A DNA stretch of 64,000 nucleotides from Pegea sp. RAD2-039 (GCA_034620365.1 JAQGEQ010000244.1:186001-250000); one strand, 5' to 3'; numbered from the stretch's first letter, positions 36,899 to 48,197 are shown. Made by a program: numbers and translations. Notes: generated from the letters alone by a model not told the origin.

Positions 36899-37504
36899 GG
36901 ATAATTGGACAAATAAAAGAAAATGTTAAATGTAAAACTACTTGGATGTTTTATTTAATAATATTAATTCGCATGATTTTCAATTTGACGTCAAATAATT
37001 ATCAAAATTCAAGTTTTTGAAATTTATAATCACCAGGATAATGATTTGAGTTACAAAAACATGCTGTAATTTAACAAAATAATAAAAAATTAATTAATTT
37101 GTTGTGCAAATGTTTTCATTTAACTTTATGTAAATCTTTATACGTTCATTTATAGATATAAAAAACTAGTTCAAAAAAGTTATCATTAAAGTCTAAAAAC
37201 TGTTAATTTCACAGTTTAGTTTTTATTATTCTTTAATAATAAATAGTTTGAAAATTGTGTTAAGGATATAATACTTATAATTGCATTTTGATATTTTAGA
37301 CAATCAACACTTTGTAACGTTCACAATCTATACATTGTAATAATGTTGAACTTGGACTATTATTTGACAATAAAATTTATCAATGATTTACAAATAAGGA
37401 ATTTTGATAAAATCAAATAGAAAAACCTATTTGAAAAATAAAGTCCCAAACTGGCGTAATCAATGTTAATACAGACAAATTAATGTTTTTTAAAACATCT
37501 GTGT

Positions 37505-37934
37505 AACAACTACTACCACCAAGCAACACACACTAGTAGCTAACAACAACCACTACCAACCAACACAAACTGCTAGCAACTAGCAACAACCACTAGCAGC
37601 CAGCAACAACCTTTATCAACCAGCAACAACCATTTGCAACCAGCAACAACCACTAGCAACAACCATTAACAACCAGCAACATCCACTTCGAAGCAGCAAC
37701 AACTACTACCACCAACAACAATCACTAGCAGCCAGCAACAACCAAAACCACCCATCAACAACCACTACCAACCAGCAACAACTTTTATCAACCAGCAACA
37801 CCCATTTTCAGCCATTAACAACCACTAGTAGCCAGCAAAAACCACTAGCAACCAGAAACAACCACAAGTTACCAGCAACAACCAGCAACACCCACTAGCA
37901 GCTAGCAACAACAGTAGCAGTCAGTAACAACCAT
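37505..37934. repeat. Minisatellite, unit about 20 bp
   Basis: Around 20 imperfect units of AACCACTAGCAACCAGCAAC, with shorter CAGCAACAACC interruptions. Much richer in C and G than anything around it. Read in frame it would give Gln/Pro/Thr/Ser/Asn repeats, but no long open frame spans it. A related array lies at 52374-52540. Confidence 0.9.
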
Positions 37935-38020
37935 TAGAAAGATTAAATACACTAAATAATGAAAACCGTATAAAGACTATATTTTATTTGTTAAATTATT
38001 TAAAAAAAATCGACCTTTGA

Positions 38021-38039
38021 TATCGACCATTTGTCGATA
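38021..38039 (+). repeat. Cassette A hairpin without its box
   Basis: TATCGACCATTTGTCGATA is perfect, preceded by CTTTGA. The box and core expected upstream are missing; the minisatellite ends about 87 bp before it. Confidence 0.6.
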
Positions 38040-38425
38040 GTTTAATCCGAATAAATGTTAACTTAAACTTTGAAATTGAAAAACACATTCCTATAAATAT
38101 GCAGAAAAATAGTTTCAATCAAAATAAGAAAAATCTCGAATAAGGTAATTAAATTTACTGAAAACATTTCTTATTTCGTTTAACTGTTGTATTTTAGGGT
38201 CGTTTACAAAATTTTAACTTAAATTAGTGATTTGAAATTTCCAAAACTTTTTTTTAAAAGTGTTCAGAAATATTTTCGAATAAAGTTAGAAAAACCTCCA
38301 ATAAGAAAATCAAAATTAGTAGAAGCAATTTTTTTTTAATTTTTTTGTCAACAAACATAACTATTATTATGATTACGAATAATTGAAATTTATGAAAAGA
38401 TAATAACTTTCAAAAATGTCATTTC

Positions 38426-38541
38426 TCCCAACAAATACTAGATCAGAAGATATAATTATAATAAAGATTATTCCTCAATCCACAATCCTCTGTGATAGAT
38501 TCCGTAATTTTAATTTTTATGATATCGACCATGTGTCGATA
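38426..38541 (+). repeat. Cassette A copy
   Basis: Box CTCCCAACAAATACTAGAT, then TTATTCCTCAATCC, core with ACAATCCTCTGTGATAGATT, and hairpin TATCGACCATGTGTCGATA. The T run is interrupted (AATTTTTATGA). Confidence 0.65.
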
Positions 38542-38744
38542 ACTTATTGAAAAAGATTTAACAGAGAAATACAAATAAACATTCAAGTTTAAAACTGCTG
38601 GGATGTTTCAATTAATAAAATTACACGGCGTGAATTTCAATTTGACATCAGATATTTGTCGATCTTTTAGTTTGGAAACTTTGAAGATATTGTTAAGTGT
38701 CGCTGTAATAATTATAACCAGTTGTTTGATCAGCAATTATTGAA

Positions 38745-38975
38745 TATGTCGTTGATGTCATTGATGGACGTAATTGAAGTTGATGACTTCATTGATGTTG
38801 ATGACATCATTGATATTGATGACGTCGTTGATGTTAATGAAGACATTGATGTTGCTGACGTCATTGATGTTGATGACATGGTTGATGTTGATGACGTCAT
38901 TTATGCTGATGAAGTCAAATGTCTATGAAGTCATTAATGTTGATAAGCTCATTGATGCTGATGAGGTCAATTATG
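38745..38975. repeat. GATGTTGATGAC tandem array
   Basis: About a dozen imperfect units of GATGACGTCATTGATGTT (18 bp, with 12 and 15 bp variants). Several contain the palindrome TGACGTCA or one-base variants. Two open frames (38722-38928 and 38774-39022) are artefacts of the period being a multiple of three. Confidence 0.85.
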
Positions 38976-39546
38976 TTTATTTAAATGTCAAATTGTTTTG
39001 TTTAACTCTTTTTATTTTATAACGCGTTTTTTGCTGTGTATTATGATTTCCACAATGAATTTTAATAACTTCTTCCGTTTTAATATTTTAATTTTCAGAT
39101 ATTAAAATTCAGATTTTAAAACAAATTCAGAAAATTTTCAGTTTAAATATATAATGTAAATGTTTTGTATAAAAATAATGAAATATGCGATTTGCAGTTC
39201 TAAAAAATTAATTTTTTCTTATTATTATAGAAACAATGCGTTTATATCTTTGTAAGAATATTTAAGAAAACGGGATTAATGTTTATTTTGCGTTAAATAA
39301 AAACGAAATCTTCATTAGTCTTAAAACCTAATTTTAATCAACTATTTTTATAATATCTAATTAAGTAAAAAAAAAACATTACTAAAATTATACAAAAAAA
39401 GCTTAAACAAATTCTACTTTGTCAACTCATTAAGATTCAGTAAAGCTGACTTAAACAAACTATTTGCGATTTTTCTCATTTTTCAAAAAGTTTAGTAAAT
39501 TAAATTTTAAATTGTAATTTATAATTGCATTTTACTATTTATTTTT

Positions 39547-39657
39547 CAGTCACAAGATGTCACTATAAAAGTTTTATGTTTATATTTTACAAACTAATAA
39601 ACGTTGTAACCTCCTATCTGTCAGACAAATAGTGTTGCTCAGTGACTTTGAGCTTAC
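39547..39657 (+). repeat. Module B stem copy
   Basis: CAGTCACAAGATGTCACTAT to CTCAGTGACTTTGAGCTTAC, with CTATCTGTCAGACAAATAGT between. Near consensus. Confidence 0.65.
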
Positions 39658-39907
39658 AAATCATTCTTTATTAATACTCATACAGGGTTTATTCATAACT
39701 ATACAATTAGCTTTATATAAGTAGTATTTGTAATGATCTTAGTTTTTAAAAAATCAATAAACAGTTTAGAACTAAAATGTATTATGTACTTTGAATTAGG
39801 AAATAGTTTCTCTATAAGCTTGATAGCAAATTGAAAAAGAATTTGTATCACAGTTTTAAATAACTCAAACTTTTAAAGATAAATGAAATTTAACAAATTT
39901 TCTTTTT

Positions 39908-40014
39908 CCTCGCTAATACTTAATGAAAAGATCTTTTTTTCACGAAATGCTCCTTAACCTGTAGATATAAATATAAAACTTCAATATAATAATTGAAATC
40001 GACCATTTGTCGAT
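39908..40014 (+). repeat. Cassette A copy, box decayed
   Basis: CCTCGCTAATACTTAATGAA in place of the box; ATAATTGAA and perfect hairpin ATCGACCATTTGTCGAT retained. The hairpin outlasting the box fits separate constraint or chance. Confidence 0.55.
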
Positions 40015-40099
40015 AAAATAATCTGATAAGTACAACTAACAAGTAACAGCAAACTATTAAATTTAAAACTGCTAAAGTGTTTTATATAATAATTTTAAT

Positions 40100-40913
40100 T
40101 AGGGTGATTATTAAGTTGGCATCAAATGTTTGTCGTTAATATAGTTTTTAAATTTTGAAAATATTGTTGTTTGTCGTTGTATTCAATGGGATAGTGATTT
40201 TATTTACAAAAAATTACAATTATTACTAGCTATACAATTTTCTTTAAAGAATATCAATTAATTTATTGGGTAGCAAAATAATTAAGAAAAAATTTACTAT
40301 AAACTAGCGATAGTAAGTTAACATTATTGTCAGTGATGTAATTAGAAAGTATTAATTTGGTTATCGTAGTTAACCAGTATAAAATCAAACTTTTTCCTAT
40401 TTTTGATTAGTGCCATTAAAGAAAATTTAATTTCAATTTGTTATTCTTATCATTAGTTATTAGTAATAATTTTATTTGAATAGAGTTATTTGGTTATTTC
40501 CATTCATTGTTATTGTAACTTCTTTCAATGAAATAAATCAAAAATACTTTATCTTAGAGAACTTACACAACAAACGAAGAAGAAATAATCTTGACAAAAT
40601 TATTGCAAATTTTAACTGTAAATCATTATTGTAAAGTGAAATTTGCGATTGTAAAACAAATTAAAAAGCTTTTCTTTCTTAAATTAATGTTTTTAACTGA
40701 AAAATAATAGTTGAGTTGCTTCATTTGCTAATGTGAAATTTTGTGAAACGAAAAATAAGTTGGAAAAAAAATTTATAAGGTTCAAATAGAAATTTAAAAA
40801 CAGTTTCATTCAAATCATAACAAGTAGTATATCGACGCTAAACTTAAGATAAGAACAAGTCTGAAAAAGCAAATCAGTGAACCGGAACTTTTTCAGTCTG
40901 ATATGAAGTTTGA
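40100..40913. repeat. Inverted relative of 7705-8560, with module C
   Basis: Reverse complement of the 7640-8850 family: CACATTAGCAAATAAAGCA is found on the minus strand, and module C on the plus strand at 40801-40913 (GTAGTATATCGACGCTAAAC). Confidence 0.7.
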
Positions 40914-41364
40914 TTCGATTTGATAAATAAAATATGAGATGAAAACATAACAGTTGGCTGAAGTTATTAAATCTAAAATTTATTACTTTCTTCAAACAAT
41001 GTTAAACTCTAAAAAGTTATTTAATACAAACTATAAAATCAATAATTGTAACAATTTAATACAAAATAAAAACATTAAGAAATTTATGAAATTTTTCTCG
41101 AAACATAATTATTCAAATTTTTTGGAATTGAAAAATGTTCAATATTAGAATAAACTCAGTCATTTTCGAACTTCCAAAACATATTTTGAAAAATATCCAG
41201 TAAAAGTTTCGGCAAAAATTAGAAAAAATCTCAAATAATCTAATCAAAATTAGCAAATGCAATTTGTTTTTAATTTTTTTTTGTCAACACACAAATTTAT
41301 TCTTATGATTATGAATAAACAAACTTACGAAATGAGGAAAAATTATATTAGAAAAATATCTTTT

Positions 41365-41474
41365 CTCCGGACAAACACTAGATATAAAGTAGTTTTTATT
41401 ATGAAGAATATTCCTCAATACTCGGTTGAACAGATTAAAGATGAAAATATTTTTGATATCGACCATTTATCGAT
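41365..41474 (+). repeat. Cassette A copy
   Basis: CTCCGGACAAACACTAGATA, then AAGAATATTCCTCAATAC, core with TCGGTTGAACAGATTAAAGA, Sm-like TATTTTTGA, and hairpin ATCGACCATTTATCGAT. The short open frames 41257-41481 and 41284-41466 run across it and are not genes. Confidence 0.65.
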
Positions 41475-41844
41475 AGATTAAACCAAATAAATCTTAATTT
41501 AAACTTCTAACTTAAAAAACAAATTTTATAAATATTCAGAAATAGTTGTAATCAAAATCAAAAAAATCTCGAATAAGGTAGTTAAATTTACTGAAAGCAT
41601 TCCTTATTTCGATTAATTGTTGTATTTTTGGTCGTTTACAAAATTTTAACTTAAATTAGTGATTTGAAACTTCCAAAACTCGTTTTTAAAAGTGTAAAAA
41701 CATTATAAAAATTTTAATTTTGTCTGATACGAAAAGCTACAAGTTAAGTTAGTTTTGTTTCTAATTTAAATATAATTATCATAATTTCAACAAAGTTTAA
41801 ATGTATGTCTTAAAACTCAAGTTATCAAATATCACTTACAAAAA

Positions 41845-41906
41845 CATAGCCTGAAGCAATGCAAGGATTTCAAAATTATTTATCTTCAGCGACGTCTAGC
41901 GTCAAC
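41845..41906 (+). repeat. Module D copy
   Basis: ATAGCCTGAAGCAATGCAAG, then CAGCGACGTCTAGCGTCAAC; consensus-like. Confidence 0.7.
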
Positions 41907-42394
41907 TTGTTCTACTATAGAAACATAAAACTCAAAAATCTTTAATTAAATTTTTATTATTTTTATCAAAACATTTTTATTTACACAAAACAATCAATTT
42001 TGCTTAAGTTTTATGAAGTAAACTTTAATATTTTCTAAAAACAACTTAGGTTAAAAAGTAAACTATAAATGTTATCCAAAAGACGAATTTATTGTTATTT
42101 TAATCAATAAAGTAACAGAAAGCACAAAAAAAAACCAGAAAGAAAAAATTTCAAATGATTTGTTTCTTTAATCATTATAAGTCAAGATTTAAAGTTTGAA
42201 ATTTTTCTACAAAAGCTGCAACTTATTCGGAATTTTGTTGTAAAAAACTTTCTACATTAAAAGCATTTTTATCGTTTTTATTAAATATAGTGAGTCTAAA
42301 TGTTTAATAAGTTCTTAAGTGGTTTTTATACAGTAAGTTCAGTACTACTTTTTCTGTAAAGCGTTTACCCGTCTGGTATTTTTTCTAATAGTTT

Positions 42395-42986
42395 ACATAA
42401 TAAAATGCAGAAGAGTAGTAGTGAGACTCAGTTATCTTTGACAAGTAGTTGATTGATATTAAGTTTTAGTGATTCTTCGATCTTGTAATTTGACTCACTA
42501 ATATTTTTAAATTCGTTTTTCATGAATTGCAGGATAGTTTGAATGGATATAAAATTATAAGATGTAATTTTAAAGTAGAAACAAAGTTTTGTTTAATTCA
42601 ATATTTACAGTTTCAATGTTTATTCAATACTTTGCTTCCAACTAACTTTATTGATCTTCTTTAAAAAATAAATAGAAAAAATAGTTTTAAATAGTATTTT
42701 TCGTAACTTTTATTAATTCAGATCACAATCCTGTTGATTACAATGACAAAAAACAATTTCTTCAAAATTTTTAAAATCGACAAACATTTGATGTCAAACT
42801 GCAATTCACGGAGTTTAATTTTATTAATTGAAATATTCAATCTGTCTTAACTTTGAAAGTTTGTTTGTATTTCTCCGTATGAACCTTCGCATTAATATAT
42901 TGACAAATGGTCGATACTAAAAATAGAGAACTTTCATTATGTAATTATATAAGATTAAAACATTCTACATTATAATTCTTTTTTAA
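42395..42986. repeat. Copy of the 13400-14180 repeat, truncated
   Basis: Direct copy as far as the cassette core, where it breaks into the left arm of IR-3. Confidence 0.65.
42898..42986 (-). repeat. Cassette A copy cut off before the box
   Basis: Plus-strand TATTGACAAATGGTCGATA (one pair now T-G), core with GAGAACTTTCATTATGTAAT, then CATTCTACATTATAATTC; the box is replaced by TTTTTTAATAATCTCTTC, the start of IR-3. Confidence 0.55.
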
Positions 42987-43109
42987 TAATCTCTTCAAAA
43001 ACAGATTTAATATACAGAAGATCTCACCGCGATGTTGAACATAATCTTTGACAAAGATGAATAAGCCAGAAGTTGATGAGTTCAAAATAAAATCTGGTGT
43101 CGATCGAAG

Positions 43110-43137
43110 ATGACGTCATCAGCATGTGACGTCATCA
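43110..43137. promoter_or_regulatory. Paired TGACGTCA palindromes
   Basis: Two copies of GTGACGTCA or ATGACGTCATC 16 bp apart, the classic CRE (bZIP) half-site pair. The partner arm keeps one near 58871. No adjacent gene is known, so a regulatory role is only a possibility. Confidence 0.3.
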
Positions 43138-43675
43138 GTGATTGATTTGTTTGGTTTTTAGTTTGAAAGAAGAATTTTTGAAAAAAGAAGATGATCATCA
43201 AATGCAGATATTGGTAAGATGTTGATCTTAATGATGTTGATTTTAATGATGAGTTCTTATAAATTTATCCATTAAAAAAATACAATTTTTCCTTAAAACC
43301 AAAATTATTATTTTAAATAATCTCTTAGAAAACAGATTTAATAGTATTCAATAATAAAGCTAACTCAAATAAAGTTAATAAATTACTTTTTCTCTTTTTT
43401 TGTTTAGTTTTAATTCAGCAAAAGTAGAACAATTTTATCTGCTAATAAAAAGTGTTTGTTAAAAATAAAAATATTAATTTTTATTCTAAAATTTCCTTAG
43501 AAATAAATTTTATTGAAAACTGAGATTTATCTAAAGCTAGAAATTTGAATGTGAAATATTCTAAAGTAAATTTATTGTCGGAAAACTATTAAAGGAGAAA
43601 AACAAAACATGAAAAAAATAAGGATAATTTTCCAAAATACTCTTTGGTTTTATAAAATTTTAATAATTATATAAT

Positions 43676-43969
43676 TTTAAGTTTTAAGTTTGCTAATAAC
43701 AGCTACTGTTTTTATTTCTTAATAATTTTATTTATTTTGTTTATTTCTACTTTTTCATAATATTATCATTTTTGAAAAACATTGAAAAAGATTTTTTGTA
43801 AAACAACAATATTGAGGTAAATATAATACCAGTACTATAAATACATATATACATATATAAATACATATATTTATATTTATATTCATATATTATTATTATT
43901 TATTATTTAGGTAAAGTAGTTTAATAGAAGGTTCTAGCTTTATAATTAGCTAATAATAATTTTGTATTC
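43676..43969. other. tRNA-iMet 5' flank duplicate in IR-3
   Basis: The right part (TAGCTTTATAATTAGCTAAT) matches the sequence upstream of the real tRNA-iMet, 49744-49800, in opposite orientation. An AT tandem stretch of ATACATATA units lies at 43845-43905. Confidence 0.55.
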
Positions 43970-43990
43970 AGCAGAGTGGCGCAGCGGAAG
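43970..43990 (+). pseudogene. tRNA-iMet fragment, first 21 bases
   Basis: AGCAGAGTGGCGCAGCGGAA plus G is identical to the 5' end of the tRNA at 49672-49743 and covers the A box. It then stops abruptly at TATAAAAACTGG, the edge of the second half of IR-3. Confidence 0.8.
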
Positions 43991-44007
43991 TATAAAAACT
44001 GGAATCT

Positions 44008-44111
44008 TTAAGTCACTGAGCAGCACTATTTGTCAAGTAGCAATAAAGGTAGAATAATTATAATCTCTAAAATTATGAAAATAAAACTATTAGAGAGACA
44101 TCTTGTGGCTG
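44008..44111 (-). repeat. Module B stem copy
   Basis: AAGTCACTGAGCAGCACTAT at one end and GAGACATCTTGTGGCT at the other. Partner of 57904-58004. Confidence 0.55.
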
Positions 44112-44527
44112 GAAAAAATAAATTAATAAATTTAACTTCTATTAATCTAAAGTTGTTTCATAAATCGCTGGAGAATTTGAAAAGAAAAGAAAAACTATAA
44201 GTATAAATTGAAAAAAATATATTTTATAACTTACTACTGCAAGTTTATACTGAATTTATTTATTGACTATCTTGCTACTCACTAAGATCAATCATATTCT
44301 GTTCAAATAAAATATTTTTAAGTAGTAATCATCATAAGTTTTCTGTAAATCGAATCACTATCCTGTTGTTTACAAAGACAAATAACAAAACTCTACAAAA
44401 TTTCAATACTAGAATTTAGATAAATATTTGACGTCAAATTGCAATTTACGTCGTTTTATTGTTAGTTGAAACATTTAACTACAAAGCAGGTTTGTTTATA
44501 TTTTTTAGTTTTGATTTCTGATTATTT

Positions 44528-44643
44528 TATCGAAGCATGGTCGATATCAAAATTATGAACTTATAAATGCAATATTAGATATATGATCTTTTGGATAAAC
44601 ATCTTCATAATAATAACTTCTTTTCATCTAGTATTTGTCCGGA
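44528..44643 (-). repeat. Cassette A copy
   Basis: Hairpin TATCGAAGCATGGTCGATA on plus, minus-strand ATAATTTTGATATC, core with AAATGCAATATTAGATATAT, intact box. Its inverted partner is 57375-57489. Confidence 0.65.
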
Positions 44644-44970
44644 ATAAAGTTATTTTTCGAAAATGATTTTTTTTTAATTTGATTTATTCATAATCATAAT
44701 ATTGATTTGGTATACTAACATTGGAGATAAATACAAATTGCTTTTGGTAAGTATGATTACTTTATATGAGATTTTTCTAATTTTGAACGAAACTGTTTCT
44801 GGAAAATATTTTAAATTTGTTTTCGAAGTTTGAAGTCACTGAGTTGAGTCAATTTTTTGTAACCGACTATTAATTTTTATTTACAAATCGCGATAATACG
44901 ATTCTTCTAATCTGGTTGAAATTTTCAGGAATAAGGTTATTAACCAGTTGCTACTTATTTCATTTTGAGT

Positions 44971-45104
44971 TATCGACAAGTTCTCAATTTCAAATTGTTA
45001 ATTGCATAAAAGTAACTGATCAAATCTTCGCTGAAAGTTCTTATACTTAATTAAAATATATAATTTAAAAAACTTAATTTCTTTCAATCTAGCATTTTTC
45101 CGGA
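44971..45104 (-). repeat. Cassette A copy, diverged
   Basis: Plus-strand TATCGACAAGTTCTCAATTT (hairpin broken) and box CAATCTAGCATTTTTCCGGA. Related to the subfamily at 15497. Confidence 0.5.
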
Positions 45105-45689
45105 CAAAACTAATTTTCAAAAATTAAGTTTTTTCTATAAGCTAGATTTATTTTAAACAACAAAAACTTTCTTTTATTTTGACAACCATTGTAAATTATG
45201 TTTTTAATATTTGGTATTTATCAATTTTTCTAAAATCATTTTCAAAAAATTTATTCTTACTATAAATATAAAAGTATGTTTTATGTAAAAATGATTGTAA
45301 CAATTTTAAATGAATTTTTTTCTAAATGTTTTATAGAAATTGTTTTTGAATTTATAATCAGAGTTTGAAACTTTTTTAGAAATGAAATTGATTAGTTCTA
45401 AGCTTGAAGTGAAAAAGTTCTAAAATTAGAATATTGTTTACTAATTTGCTATAAAAAGTTAGATTCAGATTGTCGTCGAATGTTGTAGATTTATATAATA
45501 AAAAGTATTTTACTAATATTTACCTAATATTTACCTAGTGTTTTTTTTATTTTGTTATTACTTCATAAGTAATAAGTTTTATAGATTCGATCAAATAAAC
45601 TTTTTATTTCAATAAGATTTATAATGAATAAAATTGATAATATTCGATATTTGTATGCTTGCATGCTGATCCAAAATCTCATATTTGAA

Positions 45690-45706
45690 ATTGACAACTT
45701 GTCAAT
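45690..45706 (+). repeat. Cassette A hairpin with paired changes
   Basis: ATTGACAACTTGTCAAT, preceded by ATTTGAA. Relative to ATCGAC/GTCGAT both members of one base pair have changed (C-G to T-A), keeping the stem. Confidence 0.55.
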
Positions 45707-45749
45707 GACCAACAAAATTATTTAAATGTATCTGGTTAATAAACTTATA

Positions 45750-46310
45750 TTTGAAAAATGCGTACAGTTCAGAATAGTTGTATAATCGCTGGAAACCTAT
45801 ACTTTGAAAGAAGGATAGATTAGGATTTTGTAATTAGTTATAACAACAAATCAGAAAACAATGAAAACTTGATTAAGAAAATATTTTTTTAAAGGACTTC
45901 AAACTAAATAAAATAATTGAATATCATAGTATAATAGAAATGTCAATAGTTAATTATTGTAGTTTTTATTTTAAAAATAAAGAAAAAAATCTTTTTATTT
46001 AAAGACAAATTTGTTAGCCAAAAATTTTCAAAGTGTTTTAGAAAGAATTGTTTAAAATGTTATTGTATTTAATTATTTACTTTGGCTAAAAACTAAAACA
46101 CTATTTTGTATCGATATTATGAAAATATCTTAAATTAAATATCATTATAACTTTTTGTTAATGACATCAGTCAAAAATCTAAGTGTTAAGTTGCTATTTT
46201 GAAGCTGCAAGCTATATAATGAGTGATTAAGAAACTTTTCTGAGTTAATCATTCTGATAGTTAAAATATAGCAGATGTAAAAATAAAGTTGTTTTAAAAG
46301 TTGTGCCTTG
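45750..46310. repeat. Direct relative of 1190-1660
   Basis: Shares CAGAATAGTTGTATAACYG-type sequence and the later GCTATATAATGAGTGA. More diverged than the IR-1 arms. Confidence 0.55.
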
Positions 46311-46440
46311 CTTTTATACAAAGTTTGAAAGTTACTAGTTAAAATAGTTTTGTTTTCAATATAAACCTAAATATTCATAATTTTCACAAAATTTAAAAGT
46401 AAGCCTTAAAATTCAAGTTTTCAAATATCACTTACAAAAA

Positions 46441-46502
46441 CATAGCCTAAAGCAATACAAGGATTTCAAAATTGTTTATCTTCAGCGACGTCTAGCGTCA
46501 AC
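46441..46502 (+). repeat. Module D copy
   Basis: CATAGCCTAAAGCAATACAA, then CAGCGACGTCTAGCGTCAAC. Preceding cassette A is missing in this copy. Confidence 0.65.
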
Positions 46503-46889
46503 TTTTCTACTATAGAAACATTAAACTCAAAAATCTTTATTAAGATTGTTATAAAAACATTTTTATTTACCAAAACAATCAATTTTGCTTTAACTAATTA
46601 TATTTTATGTTGTTGTCAATAATCTTTATTTAATTAGTTCTATTTACACAAGATGTTTAGGTTATTATTTTAACTCTTTTTAACTTCATCTGATTAGCTG
46701 AATATTTTATTTTAATTTCCAAACTCAACAATTTTGGTCATTTAATTATTTTTAAACATAAGTAAAAACGTCAAAAGCTTTTTGGAGAAAAAAAATGAAT
46801 GTATGATTCCATAAATATTTAGTGATATCAAAATAATTTGCTAATTAACTAAACCATAATATTTCATGAATAAAACTCTATAGAAAAAT

Positions 46890-47560
46890 CAAAGCTAGAT
46901 TTAGCTAGAAAAGTTAGATTTTAAACTGATTAACTACGATAACCAAATTACAACTTTCTAATTACATCACCGATAAGTTATTGGTACAATTATAATTGTA
47001 AAATTGAAAAAAGTAATTTCATTTGCTATCGCTATTTTATGAAAATTTATCGTTTTACTTTGCTACCCAATAATTTAATTGATATTCTAAAAAAAATCAT
47101 TTAGTTAGTAATCATCGTAAATTTTTTAAATCAAGTCACTATCCAATTGAATACAACGACAAACCACAATTTTTTCAAAATTCAAAAACTATAATATTGG
47201 CAAATATTTGATGTCAAATTGATCATCACGTCATTTAATTATTTCAATTAAAATATTCAAATAGTTTTAAATTTAAATGTTTGCTGTTATTTATTAGTTG
47301 TATTTGTCGGATTATTCTATCGACAAATGGTCGATATTAAAAATTAAGTCTCTCTTATATTCTAAATAAAGATTAATTTTTGTATGTGACTTTCAATGTT
47401 TAGTAGGTTCTTAAGTAATTTATAGTTATCTTTGACAAGTTAATGTTTGATGCTTATTTTTAGTGATTCTTCGATCTTGTAATTTAACTCACTAATATTT
47501 TTAAATTCTTTTTTTTTTAATTGCAAGATAGTTTGAATGGATATAAAAATATAAAAACAT
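46890..47560. repeat. Direct relative of 7980-8850
   Basis: Third direct copy of the box-less hairpin subfamily (hairpin at 47318-47336, minus strand), ending at TTGCAAGATAGTTTGAATGG. Confidence 0.7.
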
Positions 47561-47589
47561 AATTCTATAATTCAAGCATATAATTTTTT

Positions 47590-48060
47590 ATAAATTCAAA
47601 TTACTATCCCGCTGAATTCAACAACAAATAACAATTTCTTTAAAGTTTCAAAAGTATAAAATCGACAAACATTTGATGTCAAATTGCAATTCACGGAGTT
47701 TAATTTTATTAATTGAAACATTCAAGTTGTTTTAACTTTGTCTTGTTTGTACTTCTCCGTATAAGCCTTCCCATTAATTTATCGACAAATGGTGGATATG
47801 AAAAATAACCGACTAGTAAATCTAGTAGAAGATCTAATCTGATACTGAAGAATATTCTTCATAATAAAAACTTCTTTTCATCTAGTGTTTGTCCGGAAAA
47901 AACTAATTTTTCCAAAATTTTTCTCTTTTTCACAAATTTCACTTATTCATATTCATAAGAATAGTTTTGTATAATGACAAAAAAGATAAAAACAAATTGC
48001 TTTTGCTTGTTTTGAATACTTTATTTGATATTTTTTAATTTTTATCAAAGTTTTGAAGAA
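47590..48060. repeat. Third copy of the 13740-14180 repeat
   Basis: Direct copy containing the minus-strand cassette A at 47780-47897. Confidence 0.6.
47780..47897 (-). repeat. Cassette A copy
   Basis: Hairpin TATCGACAAATGGTGGATA (one mismatch), core with CGACTAGTAAATCTAGTAGA, ATATTCTTCAT, and box CATCTAGTGTTTGTCCGG. The core is longer than in its relative at 13912. Confidence 0.6.
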
Positions 48061-48089
48061 AAATAAAAATTTTAAAAGCAAGTTTTTCT

Positions 48090-48197
48090 CCTGATAATAT
48101 TAGATGAAAAGATATCTTTATAAGAATAAATGTTCTTAGCTCTTGGTATGATAGCTTCGATCAGCTTGATATTTTTGAAATCGACCATTTGTTTATA
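48090..48197 (+). repeat. Cassette A copy, diverged
   Basis: CTCCTGATAATATTAGATGA, AATGTTCTTAGCTC, core with TATGATAGCTTCGATCAGCT, TATTTTTGAA; the hairpin second arm is lost. Confidence 0.5.

Larger units (their letters stand above)
36290..37480. repeat. Right arm of inverted pair IR-2
   Basis: Reverse complement of 9570-10760, with module B (36451-36560) and cassette A (36791-36898) in order. Homology ends about 25 bp before the minisatellite. Confidence 0.75.
42990..44900. repeat. Left arm of inverted pair IR-3
   Basis: Reverse complement of 57130-59010 in two parts: 42990-43675 matches 58325-59010, and 43991-44900 matches 57130-58030. Between them this arm has 43676-43990 with a tRNA fragment, while the other arm has a cassette-bearing piece (58031-58324). 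The two arms enclose tRNA-iMet and RPB9. Confidence 0.75.

Noticed and set aside
38722-39022. Two overlapping open frames, one Asp/Val/Ile-rich
   Set aside because: Both are produced by the GATGTTGATGAC tandem array, whose period is a multiple of three.
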